Assembly: GCF_004359215.1 (NCBI RefSeq)
Contig: NC_090612.1
Location: forward strand, 4,695,798-4,719,474
Reading direction: 5' to 3'
Origin: Bremia lactucae
Taxonomy: Eukaryota > Oomycota > Peronosporomycetes > Peronosporales > Peronosporaceae
Length of the DNA: 23,677 nt
Shown: positions 10,955-21,299 of the stretch, piece by piece
Numbering within the stretch: position 1 is the first letter of the stretch
Layout of the letters: each line of letters opens with the position of its first letter
Program-made: the position numbers and the translations under genes
Notes under the pieces: generated by a model
What the model was told of the DNA's origin: nothing
What the model saw: only the letters and a program-made list of their open reading frames with translations
Databases searched by the model: none

Positions 10955-12728
10955 ATGAACCGAAATGTTCAGTATACAGCAATGCAAGTCGGTGCAACAA
11001 CAAATAATGGGCATGACATGATATTGTCGAAAAATGGAGAATCAAGATCACCGAAGAGAGGGCTTCCAGAAAGTCCGTTAAGAGGACGTAGCCGAAGTCA
11101 TGGTCGCAATGGAATACCTGATCATTGGAACGAAATAGGTCGGCCTCGGTCATCATCTCGTAATCAGCCTGGAAACGGACGTTTTAATGAATTTAATCGA
11201 AACAATGGGCCGTATAATGGTCCACGCAGCCCACGTGACGGCTTTGGAGGGAGGCCAGAAAGCTTTGGCGGTAGACCCAGCAGTCCACCTCGTAGTGGTG
11301 GTAACTTTAATCGACGACCCGGCAGTCCACCTCGAGGTGGCAGCCCAAGAGGAGGATTTGGTGGCAGACCCGGTAGTCCACCTCGCGATAACTTTCCTGG
11401 ACGACTTTGTAGTCCACCGCGTGGTAGATTTAACGGAAGACCTGGTAGCCCACCGCACAACAGTTTTATCGGTGGCTGTCGAAGCCCTCGACGTGATTAT
11501 CCTGGGAATAATTTTCGTGGTCGCTCTCCACCTCGCGATGATTTTCAACGTGGCCCGCCAAGAGACGGCCCAGGCGAGGTACGCGGCAGTCCCCGTATGA
11601 GCGGCCGTGGTCCTGTTCGGAGTCGCAGCCGCAGTCCTCCACGCAACGGGAACGGCTTTGGACCTGGCTTTGATCAACGATCAAAATCAGCTGGGCCACT
11701 GAGTCCTCGACGTGAGTCTGGTCGAAGGAGCTTACCTCGCGAGGAGTTTAACAGAACAAGGAGCCCTCCACGCAATGGCCCACCACGTAATACTTTTAAT
11801 GGGCCAAGAAGCCCTCTACGCGACGGCCCACCACGGAACAATTTTAATGGACCAAGGAGCCCTCTTCGCGATGGCCCATTACGTGGTCGTAGCCCTGGCG
11901 GTCGGCCCCCATTTGATGACCGTGGCAGAGGCCCATTGCCGATGGGGCGTCCTCCAAGTCCTATGCGCGGAGAAGAGCCTCGCTTTGTCGACCGAGGTCC
12001 ACCTGGTCTTCCTCCTCTATTTCATCCTCGAGGTCGAAGCCGTAGTCCGATCCGACCACCAATGGGCGATATGATGCGCAAAAGAGATCGCAGTTGGGAG
12101 CGCGGTGGCCCTCCGCCCAACGCAATTGGACGCCCATTGAATGAACCTTGGCGTGTAGCCGACAGTCCTCGATTAATGGAGCCTCGACCCTTTGATGTAC
12201 GTTCAGGCTATGATTGATATGTATTTGCGTCAAAGTGTCTAAGTGATCGACCACACAGGCTCCAAGTGAATGGAATTTTGAATTAAAACGCAGCGGGAAG
12301 GCAAAATGCCGCTGCAGCGCCACGTCACTTTCGGTGGGCCTTAACCGTCAATTGTAAGTTGTTGGTCGTAGTGATTGAGTTGCATTTGTAACGGGTAGAT
12401 CTCATTCTGCTCTATTGTACTCAGGCCTTTGTATCTAGACGTAATGTCACTGCCGCACTTGAACAAGTCACCCGAGTTCTTGCAACTTGATCGACCAAAC
12501 GTGCGAAGAGTCGTGTATGAAGTGAAACCCGAGTCGATGGCTGATGCCAGTGGCTATCAGGAGTTTGTAAACTACCTCATTCAAGGACGCAATGGTCATG
12601 CACGCGCAGGAGGAGCGGGGGAAATGGACCCGCAAGGCTTCAAGGTGTTTATATTGCCTCCAGGCCAAGCGTCACGGCAACTTGGGTACGAAGGAGATCA
12701 TATGATTGTCGTATTGCGCTCGCGTTAA
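10955..12728 (+). CDS. Arg/Ser/Pro/Gly-rich protein with C-terminal SPOC-like domain
   Basis: Model for the supported part: join(10955..12196, 12259..12353, 12425..12728), 546 residues. Exon 1 encodes a low-complexity region full of RSP, SPPR, RSRS and (F/N)xGRPGSPPR repeats, resembling the RS/RGG regions of mRNA-processing proteins. Its frame runs to a stop at 12217, but a donor GAT/GTACGT at 12197 joins in phase to a 95-bp exon (APSEWNFELKRSGKAKCR), then through GTAAGT to the last exon, with the two junctions restoring one frame. The joined C-terminus (about 415-546) has the SPOC pattern: W-x-F-x-L-x-R-x-G, then LPLYLDVMS, then GFKVFILPPGQAS and HMIVVLRSR. SPOC domains bind phosphoserine peptides such as the RNA polymerase II tail in Spen/FPA-type proteins. 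A nuclear RNA-processing or transcription role is inferred. The N-terminus is uncertain; no RRM is visible. ATG 10955 is simply the first in the Arg-rich frame. Confidence 0.65.
11068..12130 (+). repeat. Degenerate coding repeats in the RS/RGG-like region
   Basis: Nucleotide repeats underlie the protein repeats. Phrases such as GGTAGTCCACCTCG, AGCCCTC(C/T)ACGC and AATTTTAATGG(A/G)CCAAG recur, the last with near-identical 50-60-bp units around 11775-11870 (NGPRSPLRDGPPRNNF). The unit is imperfect, so this looks like an old expanded coding array that keeps frame in multiples of three. Antisense frames across it are by-products of the composition. Confidence 0.6.
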
Positions 12729-12830
12729 TCAAAAAGTAAATTCAATTTTATTGGTCTTCGTACAATGATGGTCTTTGACGTGGTCCACGCAGTAATTTCG
12801 TCGCGTTTGGTAGTTTCACTTCGTAGCATC

Positions 12831-13058
12831 ATGACGCCGATAAGTGACGACGCATGCCGCGTGTGTGGAAAGGAGGATGACGAGGAATTTCTTGTGCTGT
12901 GTGACGGATGTGATCGCGCTTTTCATACTGCTTGTATTCAAGGATGCACGTGCTGTAATACAAAGCCACGCAACAACTTTGCACGCAAGCCGCCCGTGCC
13001 CGATGGCGACTGGTATTGTAAATTCTGTGCCGGTCGCATTCCTGCACTTGGTGCGTGA
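12831..13058 (+). CDS. Small single PHD-finger protein
   Basis: The 75-residue frame is almost entirely a PHD zinc finger of C4HC3 type: Cys9, Cys12, Cys24, Cys27, His32, Cys35, Cys63 and Cys66, with the conserved Trp61 two residues before Cys63 (DGDWYCKFC). PHD fingers read histone H3 tails, so a chromatin role is likely but inferred. There is an unusual insert between the sixth and seventh ligands (GCTCCNTKPRNNFARKPP) with three additional cysteines. An earlier in-frame ATG at 12765 would add 22 hydrophobic residues and lies 37 bp after the SPOC-gene stop; I prefer 12831. Near the 3' end a donor GTGCGT at 13051 could join in frame to the RCC1 gene (see findings), so this may be the first exon of a larger protein. 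Confidence 0.65.
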   Translation: MTPISDDACRVCGKEDDEEFLVLCDGCDRAFHTACIQGCTCCNTKPRNNFARKPPVPDGDWYCKFCAGRIPALGA

Positions 13059-13156
13059 TGCTCCTACAGATTTATATCGCTTACATGCCTTTTGATCCAT
13101 TTGGGATGACTGAACGACTGTTTGTGGCTGTTTATGGCATTTAAGAGGAGGGAAAG

Positions 13157-15277
13157 ATGTCCGTGTCTTCTGTATTTGTTTGGGGGGATAACGAGGACGG
13201 ACAGGTTCGTTTCTATCGGTGCCTAGGCATTTGAATGCGATATTGTTGTTACTTACATTGTTAATGTATCATTTTATCGATATTGCGTTTAATTTGACAG
13301 TTGGGACTCCCGGACAGTGATGTCAAGGTAATTTGGAAGCCAAGTAAGGTGCGCGAGCTGGAGGGAATTGGCGTTCTAGCCATTGCTTGTGGAGAAACGT
13401 GCACGTATGTGCTTTGCAACGATGCAAATATATACTCGGTCGGAACGGGTCTTTCCGGTCAGCTTGGACACCAGGACATTGTACACGAGAAACTAGTCCA
13501 CTTCCGAAAAGTATGCTGCTGCTTTTTTTTGATTAGCCTAACTTTCGTTACAAGTATTCGACGATAATCTAATGATGACGACTTTATGTGCGAATTCTTA
13601 CAGCTGGAATCAATTACGGAAGACAAGCGTTCCAAAGGGGAAGGAAGGTGCAGACCTATTGAAAGCTGATACTTAACTTCTGCCTGTTGCAACAATGTAC
13701 TGAATGGTTGTTTCGCTTTGAATGATACTCCTTCAGGTTTTCGCAAATCCATGCTGGGTCTAACTTTGGGTTAGCCATCACGACCGAAGGACATGCTTAC
13801 ACTTGGGGTAATGGCGAGCTCGGACAGTTAGGCCACCAGGACAATAAAAATAAAAAAGTGCCAAAGAAGATATCTGCGCTCCGAGAACTTGAAGTGCCTG
13901 TGGAGTTGGGTATATGCTGTATTCGTTTGAAGCGACTTTTTAAACATGAGGCTGACCAATACATTATCGTGTGTTATTGTTGCCTTCTTTTGTAGCAACA
14001 TGTGGTGGCGACTTTGTAATAATGACATCAAAAGACAGTGGTGATGACGACCAATTTAACACCAAGAAACCAGGTGTGTTTATGAGCATGGGGTCTAACA
14101 TTCAAGGACAATTGGGCGATGCGTCCAATAAAAATCAGTGGGTTCCACAGCTGCTGAATAACAACGCTTCCGACTTTACCAACGTAAGTCAAATCTGCGG
14201 ATATCTTGCTATTTAAAGAAAATGCAATGAATTGCTAAAATAAAAGCTGTGGTTAAGCCTGAGGACCAGGACATTAATGATCCAGCAGAGTTTTTGCTTG
14301 GCCGAGACATTACGCAATTAGCTGCCGGTAAATCTCATGCTGCCGCTGTCGTGGCTGGGTACGTTTCGTCGCTTCTTTTCAGTTTGCTGGAATGATAATA
14401 GGTTTTTGACAAGCATCATATTTGCTGTTATGATCTTAGAACCAAGAGCCTTTGGACGTGGGGATACGGCGATCGTGGTAGGGCGTTACACTAAAATGTT
14501 TAAAATCATGTTGGAATAGCGACAAATAGCCCATTCAAAATTATTGCAACTTGTTTATCGTACGTAGGCCAAGTTGGACATTTAAAGCCAAGTCCTATTG
14601 AAGGCCAATCCAAATTCTTTCGTTCACAGTTTCGCGTTTCACGGCCTCGATTTGTCCAGGTTTGTATCGTACCAACTATTCATTTAGCGATGTCAAATGT
14701 CAACAAGTTTTCTTTGCAGGCTTTCAAGAGCGATACCGTCAAGCTTGTTGCATGCGGTGCCCAACATACCCTTGTGCTACTAACTGATGGACGGTTATTT
14801 GCCATGGGCGACAATGAATATGGTCAGCTTGGCGTCAAGCGTGGCATGACATTGGAGAGTAATTGCGTAGATACCCCCATCTTAGTTGCCTCATTCGGAG
14901 TCGATAAATGTATCAAGCAAATTGGCTGCGGTGATGACTTTTCCGCGGCGCTATTGACCACAAAAGACGTCTACACTTGGGGTCGAAACCACCTTGGCCA
15001 GCTCGGCTTGGGTGACTCCCAAATTGCTCTACAGGATATGCCAACAAAGATTGTCGATCTTCCGCCCATTCAAAAGCTCGCGATTGGTTTTAACCAGGTT
15101 TTTGCAATCGAATTTACCGATGGTACGGTCTATCTTAGCATCGAGGCAGCCTCAATCAACGACTTACGATCTTTGTCTTTTCTAGAAACGCAGCCGCCTC
15201 CAGTCGTTCGTGCCACCGCTTCTAAGCGAGGAAGAGCCAATGGACCCGACGCTAGCTCTAAGAAAGCAAAAAGGTGA
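13157..15277 (+). CDS. RCC1-type seven-repeat beta-propeller protein, probable Ran guanine nucleotide exchange factor
   Basis: RCC1 charges Ran with GTP on chromatin. Model: join(13157..13204, 13301..13510, 13604..13647, 13737..13909, 13996..14183, 14258..14358, 14440..14477, 14568..14659, 14720..15277), 1452 bp, 483 residues; eight GT-AG introns with consistent phases. Seven RCC1 repeats can be read: FVWGDNEDGQLGL, YSVGTGLSGQLGH, YTWGNGELGQLGH, MSMGSNIQGQLGD, WTWGYGDRGQVGH, FAMGDNEYGQLGV and YTWGRNHLGQLGL. That is the number needed for one propeller, and the length matches RanGEFs. The C-terminus (SKRGRA...SSKKAKR) is a basic tail like a nuclear localisation signal. Together these favour a true Ran GEF over the many other RCC1-repeat proteins. 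The acceptor at 14257 is the least secure junction. The ATG at 13157 has A at -3, a good context. Confidence 0.85.
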
Positions 15278-15400
15278 AAATAGGACGAGTTTGTGCTTTG
15301 CCGCAACTTTTTAACTTTAACTCTTTAAGTTGCATTAATTTTACAAAGTACGAATGAAGTTTTGACATAATCACATGTGTTTATTATTTAACGGACGGTA

Positions 15401-18400
15401 ATGAACGTCCCGCGGCAGCAGTTTGCGACGTACAACCCGCAGCAGCAGTTTCTTGTGGGGGCTGCTGCAAAACAGGGAGGTAACAATAGTGGGTCGCTTT
15501 ATGCTTGGCAGCCTCCCTCGCCCCTCGAGCAGCAATACTACGACGTGCTCTTCACCCACGCGGACGACCAGCGCCGCAATGCGATTAGTGGAAAGCAAGC
15601 GGTCGCATTTTTCTTCCGATCGCACTTGGACAAGGCCATTTTACGTGAAATTTGGAGCCTCGCTGATAGTCAGCAAAGAAGTGAGTTATCGCGAAATGAG
15701 TTTTATGTGGCCATGCGACTTATCAGCATGGGTCAACGAGGAGAAGAGGTGTCGATTCAGCGCTTTAGTCAATATGCAGCGATGCAGTACCCACTTCCAG
15801 TCATCGAGGGGTTTCCACCACCTTTAGAAATGTCGCAGCCGACTCAATTGCATCAGAATTATCCCCAGAATCTTAGCTCTATGCCTCTGCAATCCTCAAG
15901 ATCATATGCTCTTACGGCAGAAGAGAAAAGCAAGTACGATCTTGTGTTTCGCAAATATGACACGGATCGTGATGGACTTTTAATGGGCGGCGAAGCTGTG
16001 GCGCTCTTTCAGATGTCAGGCCTCGATCGCAATGTACGTCGTTTATTGACTACGAATTCTATGGCATTATAAGTATCATAATATTTAGGTGCTGCGAGAC
16101 ATTTGGGCAATGGCAGACATCACGCAAGATAGCAAGTTAAATCTGCAAGAATTTTATGTGGCAATGCATCTTATTGTTTGTGTGAGCAAGCGTGGACTGC
16201 CCATGCCGCCATCCTTACCTCCAGAGCTTAGACAAGCAGTATTTGGATCGAGCAACAGTACTGCTCAGGATACACCTGAACACGCCAGTCTTGGCTTGCA
16301 CATAGAGCAAAGGGCTCAAGAAAAGAACCTGCCACCTAAACTAGAGGGTATGTCTGCGTTTGATTCTTTTTCAGTCTCTGAAGATGTTCCTCTGCCAAGT
16401 TACGCGTCGTTTACGCCTCAAGCAAACTTTAACTATGCAACTGATGGTAGTATAACCAACCACCATGTCGAAGCTTTGAGTGATGCTGTACATGCGGCGC
16501 CTATGCAACAGGGTTTTGTTGCACCTTTAGGATCTGGCGTCTTTAATGGGAAGGATTGCGAGCATTCTGTGAATTTAATGCCCAATGTTAGTGGTATGGC
16601 TCCGGAACCACCTCGCTTACCCGATCAAAAAGAATATTCATACGCTTCTGGCAGCAATGCCCACGTTCAAGAGCCTCGATATCAATTTGCTGCGTTTCCA
16701 GCAATTTCGCAGGCCAATTCAGGACTTGAGGCTGAAAATTTTGGAGTCTACGAGCAATCATCTGTTTCGATAGAAAAACAATTCTTGGCTGAAGAAAAGG
16801 ACAAAAAAGTGGTCGGTGAACTTGATGAAATAAACGAGCAAGTTACTTTAATTCTTGATAGTGTAGAACGCAAACAAACAACGATTGAAATGATTTCGGA
16901 GAGTTTTCGCGAGTTGGATGAATTACGTCACGAATTGGTCACTCTTGTTGTAAAGAGGGATCGTTTGCGCTCTGCATTAGCTTCTTCCTCATTAGCGTCA
17001 GACAATTCCACGGATGCCAAAGTTATACGTGCTGTAGAACTTACGTTGCAAAATCTTGTGGACAATCAGAAGAAGTTAGTTCAGCAACTACAGCGCGACA
17101 TCTCAAGACACGAAGGCGAGCTAGAAGAATCAATTCTAAGCGCAAAATTACAGCAAAAGATGTCACTCGACCCGCAACCATCATTAATAGCCACAGGAGC
17201 TACGCAGAACGATTTTGACGCTCCAAAAAGCAAAGACAATTCCCCTCCCCCCGCTCCACCTTTGCATGACATTGCAAACCTGCTTCCATCTCCTGTGGTG
17301 ACGACTTCTGCCCCATTTATTTCTGCTTTCACTTCAAACGCAACGAGTACGAGTGATTTGGATGCTTTTAACAACCTTGGCTCGTTTACGCGATCGAATG
17401 CCAATACTAGGCTAATCTTAACAACACGAAAATCATCGAATTCACTTATCTCGCCAACCCCATCTTCGTCTCAACATGCGATTGCAACCGATACTTTGGA
17501 TGCATTTGATTTTTCACAAACCAAATCAACGCCATCGCTACTGGCAGAATTTGAAGAGTCCCCTACGAAGTCGCTTTTTAGTGTACAGCCGCCCACTGCG
17601 AAGCATGACACTCCATTTGACGCTTTTGCTGATACTGTTGTCCCATCGGCGGATTTGAAGACCGAAACCTCAACGTATTCTATAGTAACCCCGTCGCCCG
17701 CTGCAATTAATGATTTGGACTTAAATGATATCGCTGAATTACACGCTGCCGAATCTGCCGCAAAATCAATTTGTACAGAGTCTTGTGCTTCGCTTGATCC
17801 TGTTACAAAGACTGAAGCGTTCAAGATTTTACCATTCTTGCCTCCACCGGCGTCAAAAGCTACTAATTTTGATGCTTTCGCGGCTCCACCACTTTCTATA
17901 AATACTATGGAGACGTCTACAAAAAGTGTCGCTAATGAAATTTTAATTTTCTCTCCAGTTAAAGCGAACAGCAAAGAATGTAATGCATTTGACAATTTTG
18001 GCGCTGCTACTGTCAACGCTTCGGAGAACGAGGTGTCATTTAACGAAGTGTCGTTTACCGCTACATCTACTGTTGGTATTGAGTCGTCAAGTAAAGTCCT
18101 TGAGCCATTCGGCAACTCCTTAGGGCCTACCTCAATGCCAACAGAAAATTTGCCATCTTCGCAGTTTGCTTCTGATAAAAACGACTTTGATGACTTTGGA
18201 GATTTTAGCTCGGCTTCCGTAGAAAGCATTGTTTCATCCTCTGCTTCACAATTGCTAGTGGATGATAGTGAAGCGTGTACGCAAGACGATTTTGGTGCTG
18301 CTTTAGACAACGTAGCATCAACTTACGAGCCATTATATGTATCTGGAAACCTTGCAGCAAAAACACCAAGTAGTGGCTTTGACGCTTTTAACGATTCCCA

Positions 18401-19211
18401 TGCAACAACTGAAGAGATGCCAAATAGTACAGTCTTCTCTCATTTCAATTCAAAAGCTAATGACTTTGATAGCTTCAATGACGGTGACTCGACTTCAACA
18501 TTAGCGAAATGCGCTACAACAATTCTTACGTCATCAAAGCAAGTGGAATCGGACAGAGACGCGCCGTTCGTGGAAGTCAATTCGCTTGATTCTTGTACTG
18601 AATTCTCAAGATCTTCTCTCGACGCTGCGGGTGACACCGAATCAATAAAGTTTGGTTTCTTTGATGCCGCTTCTGGCATTGCGGGGAGAGATTTCGAGTC
18701 GTTACCTGAAAACTTTTCATCAGCAGCTTTTCTCGCCCCTGCTGTTGACGAGGAAAAAAACTCGCCAGTTACGCGATTTATTTCGGATGCTAGCGACCTC
18801 GAAAGCCTCGGCAATTTTGAATCTACTCTAGCATCAGCGGAGAGCGCCATCCTTTCGAATTCGTCTGATAAGCTGGCAGAGTCTACGAGGAATCCAAAGC
18901 TTATAGAACCCGCTTCACCTGTTGAATTTTCCGGCACTTTCTTAAATGCAATGGACGACACTGAATCAAATACGTTTGGCAACTTCACAACGGCAGCATC
19001 CGAGGCTGGAATTGCATCGGACAGGTTAAACTCAACATCTTCTCCCGCTGAATCGACAAATTATCGTTTTGAAGCGTCTAGCTATTCTAGTGCATCAATT
19101 GAAAAGGTGTCAGAAAATTTGCCGCTCTCCGCATCGGGAAAGAACAATTTTGATGATTTCAGCTCGGCTTTAGCAGCATCAGATCGTGCCACTTCATCTT
19201 TTACGTCTTAA
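15401..19211 (+). CDS. Eps15/Ede1-like EH-domain endocytic adaptor
   Basis: Model: join(15401..16033, 16089..19211), 1251 residues; a 55-bp intron (GTACGT...TTTAG) lies inside the second EH domain. EH1 is at about 42-125 (LREIWSLAD, SRNEFYVAMRLI) and EH2 at about 172-265 (calcium loop DTDRDGLLMGGE, then VLRDIWAMAD and LQEFYVAMHLI). A coiled coil follows at about 439-570 (ELDEINEQVTLILDSVERKQ onward). The remaining ~680 residues are Ser/Thr/Ala-rich and probably disordered, studded with FDAF, FDDFGDF, FDSF, FDNFG and FGNF motifs. EH domains bind NPF peptides, and Phe-Asp motifs in such tails bind the AP-2 ear. This order is that of Eps15-type clathrin adaptors at the plasma membrane. It lies 123 bp after the RCC1 stop on the same strand. 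Confidence 0.9.
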
Positions 19212-19579
19212 CAGAAGACAAAAGCGTTTAATGCCTCACTTTTGTAGAAACTTATGCAGTGCCTCTTTTGTGTGTCCGCTAGTTTGGACGTTCCGTTCTA
19301 CTTTTTTACAAGCGCTTTAGCGACTTTTTGCAATTGGTTAATTTCATGTATTTCTGTTGGCTTATTTATCACTTTTATGTTATATCTTTTCAAAAATTCT
19401 CAGCGGTGATTCACTGTCGAGGCGACGGAATATTGCTAAGTTAGCTCGAAAAACGTCTTTTAACCTTTTTAAAACGGCTTTTCTAAAAACTAAAACGGAT
19501 CTTGCATTGAAAAACGTATAAAATAAACATCTAGAATATACAAAATGTGCCTGTTCCGAGACTAATTCCGATCGTACGA
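19212..19579. other. Convergent intergenic region between EH-protein and carbonic anhydrase 2 genes
   Basis: This 368-bp AT-rich stretch holds the 3' ends of two converging transcripts. I see no coding frame of substance and no repeat. T-rich and A-rich tracts near 19300-19350 and 19500-19540 are compatible with 3' untranslated and polyadenylation sequence, but no specific signal can be assigned. Confidence 0.5.
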
Positions 19580-20560
19580 TCAATCTATGATTTGTGCCTC
19601 TAAAGGGGCAAAGTGCGCAATGAGGTGCTTGACATTGATCAAGGAATCATCAGCATCATTGACGCGGCTTTTAATAGTCTCGATCGCTTCATCAACTTCC
19701 TCAGGAGAAAACAAATCTGCTTCCCGCTTGAGCATGCGAGCCATATATCGAGTACGGACGATGCCGGGTTCGTTTTCGAGGCCATCTGCTAGATCTAAGA
19801 TCGCGTTACGGCGTCGATGTGCCAAACTAATGGTAGGCTCGCCATCCGGGAAAGCATGGAGATTGTCGACAGCGACAAGATTGGCATAGTATCCACTGTA
19901 GTCGACCTTGAGCTCCTTAAGTTTGCCCGTCTTGACATCGTACACGAGACCGTGAATAATTGGCTGGTCACGACGTCCAAGGCGATGCTGCACCACATTC
20001 ATCTTAAAGATATTAAGACACTGTTGCTTAACATTCAGCTCCACCGTGCGACGGTAACGAGCCTTCTCCGTCGGGAGTGCGTCAAGCTCTTTCTTGTGCT
20101 CACGATGCACGTCACGAACAGTTTGTAACCAGGTGTCTAAGATGCCAATATGCTTGTTCTCCATCGCAGCCTTTACACCACCGCAGCCGTAGTGGCCGCA
20201 TACAATAATATCCTTTACATTCAGCGACTCAACAGCGTACTGAACGACGGAGAGCACGTTGATGTCGTTCGTGACGACGAGGTTGGCGACATTACGATGG
20301 CAAAACATCTCACCTGGATCCAATCCCGTTATTTCTTCCGCAGGAACACGCGAGTCGGAGCACCCAATCCAAAGGTACGGAGGGTGTTGGTCCTCAGCAG
20401 TCCGATCAAAGAGGGAGGAATCCCGCTGCATTAATTCTTCACGCCACTTCTTATTGTTATCAAGAAGGTGCTGAATCGACTCGGACGAGTGGAAACATTC
20501 CTCCTTGGTCGTATTGCTTCCTCTTGGGTACGGCGGTGCAACGACGGTGGCGTCCGCCAT
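19580..20560 (-). CDS. Beta-class carbonic anhydrase, intronless, no leader
   Basis: Single 326-codon frame on the minus strand. Zinc ligands Cys67 (CSDSR, with Asp69 and Arg71), His123 and Cys126 (HYGCGG) are all present, so it should be active. It aligns with the enzyme at 7844-8879 across nearly the whole length: LLDNNKKWREE against LFDNNKKWREG, YLWIGCSDSRVPAEE in both, VKDIIVCGHYGCGGV in both, RRTVELN in both. The N-terminus (MADATVVAPPYPRGSNTTKE) has acidic residues early and no presequence or signal peptide, so a cytosolic enzyme is likely. It has no intron where the paralogue has one, between RD and VHREH. It converges on the EH-protein gene and diverges from the TRM10 gene about 2.2 kb away. 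Confidence 0.93.
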   Translation of the reverse strand: MADATVVAPPYPRGSNTTKEECFHSSESIQHLLDNNKKWREELMQRDSSLFDRTAEDQHPPYLWIGCSDSRVPAEEITGLDPGEMFCHRNVANLVVTNDINVLSVVQYAVESLNVKDIIVCGHYGCGGVKAAMENKHIGILDTWLQTVRDVHREHKKELDALPTEKARYRRTVELNVKQQCLNIFKMNVVQHRLGRRDQPIIHGLVYDVKTGKLKELKVDYSGYYANLVAVDNLHAFPDGEPTISLAHRRRNAILDLADGLENEPGIVRTRYMARMLKREADLFSPEEVDEAIETIKSRVNDADDSLINVKHLIAHFAPLEAQIID

Positions 20561-20632
20561 CTTTAATAGAGCTGTGGACGTGGCAACTTAATAGGGAAAG
20601 TGAATCGTGGTAGAGCAATAGAGGTGAACTGA

Positions 20633-20920
20633 ATATTGTTGGCTACTAAAGCAGCAAGTATTAAAAGACTTGAGAGCAAATCGATTGGACAATCAGATTT
20701 GAAACTGCGCTTCATGCGACAGCCGCAATGGCTTGCGACCTCTGAACCATAGTTGTCTCGTCGTTATGTTGTTGTCCCATCGTTCTGGCGATTGTTTGTG
20801 GTCTATGGGGTACCGCAAATCCATGCAAAGTTTGACAAGGCTAATATTGCAGATGAACAGTGCGACGAAGAGGGTAATCCTCACGACAGTAGTTTACCGA
20901 CGACGAATTGTCGTGCGTGA
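20633..20920 (+). pseudogene. Possible decayed coding fragment
   Basis: Frame 2 is open from 20633 to a TAG at 20750-20752, then again to TGA at 20918-20920. It gives about 95 codons of protein-like sequence around one stop (…GQSDLKLRFMRQPQWLATSE, then FVVYGVPQIHAKFDKANIAD). I do not recognise a family, no good start or splice sites stand out, and the frame could be open by chance. A 34-bp piece of it (20841-20874) recurs at 21674-21707. Confidence 0.2.
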
Positions 20921-21299
20921 ACTTGCCGTATTGCTAATTTTATCGCTGTCTTCTAACGTCACTTGATAAAAAAGACTCGACGCTTCTTTGTCGCCTTAAT
21001 ATACTTTTGGAGTTTCATTTTATGGTCTAAAGGTCAGTTTCAAGCGACCAAAATTAGACGAACATTTAAAGTGAAGCAAAAATAGCCAGTCGAATATCCT
21101 ACTGCGTAAACTTTTATGTGGTGGTCTGATAAGTGCAAACATTCGCGTCCCAAACATGGCGGGTCTTTCGTCGTGCCCTCTCAAGTATGCAAAGCATTAC
21201 TCGAGTCTTAATGAATTAAAACCTGCTTAGGGTAACGAATCGAATTTTCAGTCGCATGGTGATCAATTCGCGCACGAAATCTTCAACAACTTGATTATT

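Noticed and set aside
11153..11677. 174-codon minus-strand frame rich in Ala, Thr, Arg and Trp
   Set aside because: It lies entirely opposite the RS/RGG-like repeats and its odd composition follows from reading that array backwards.
11187..12074. Plus-strand frames of 137 and 120 codons overlapping the SPOC gene
   Set aside because: They are alternative frames of the repeat array and show no domain or conserved motif.
12429..12728. A stand-alone 99-residue gene
   Set aside because: It has no ATG at its start, begins just after a good acceptor, and completes the SPOC pattern when spliced to 12259-12353.
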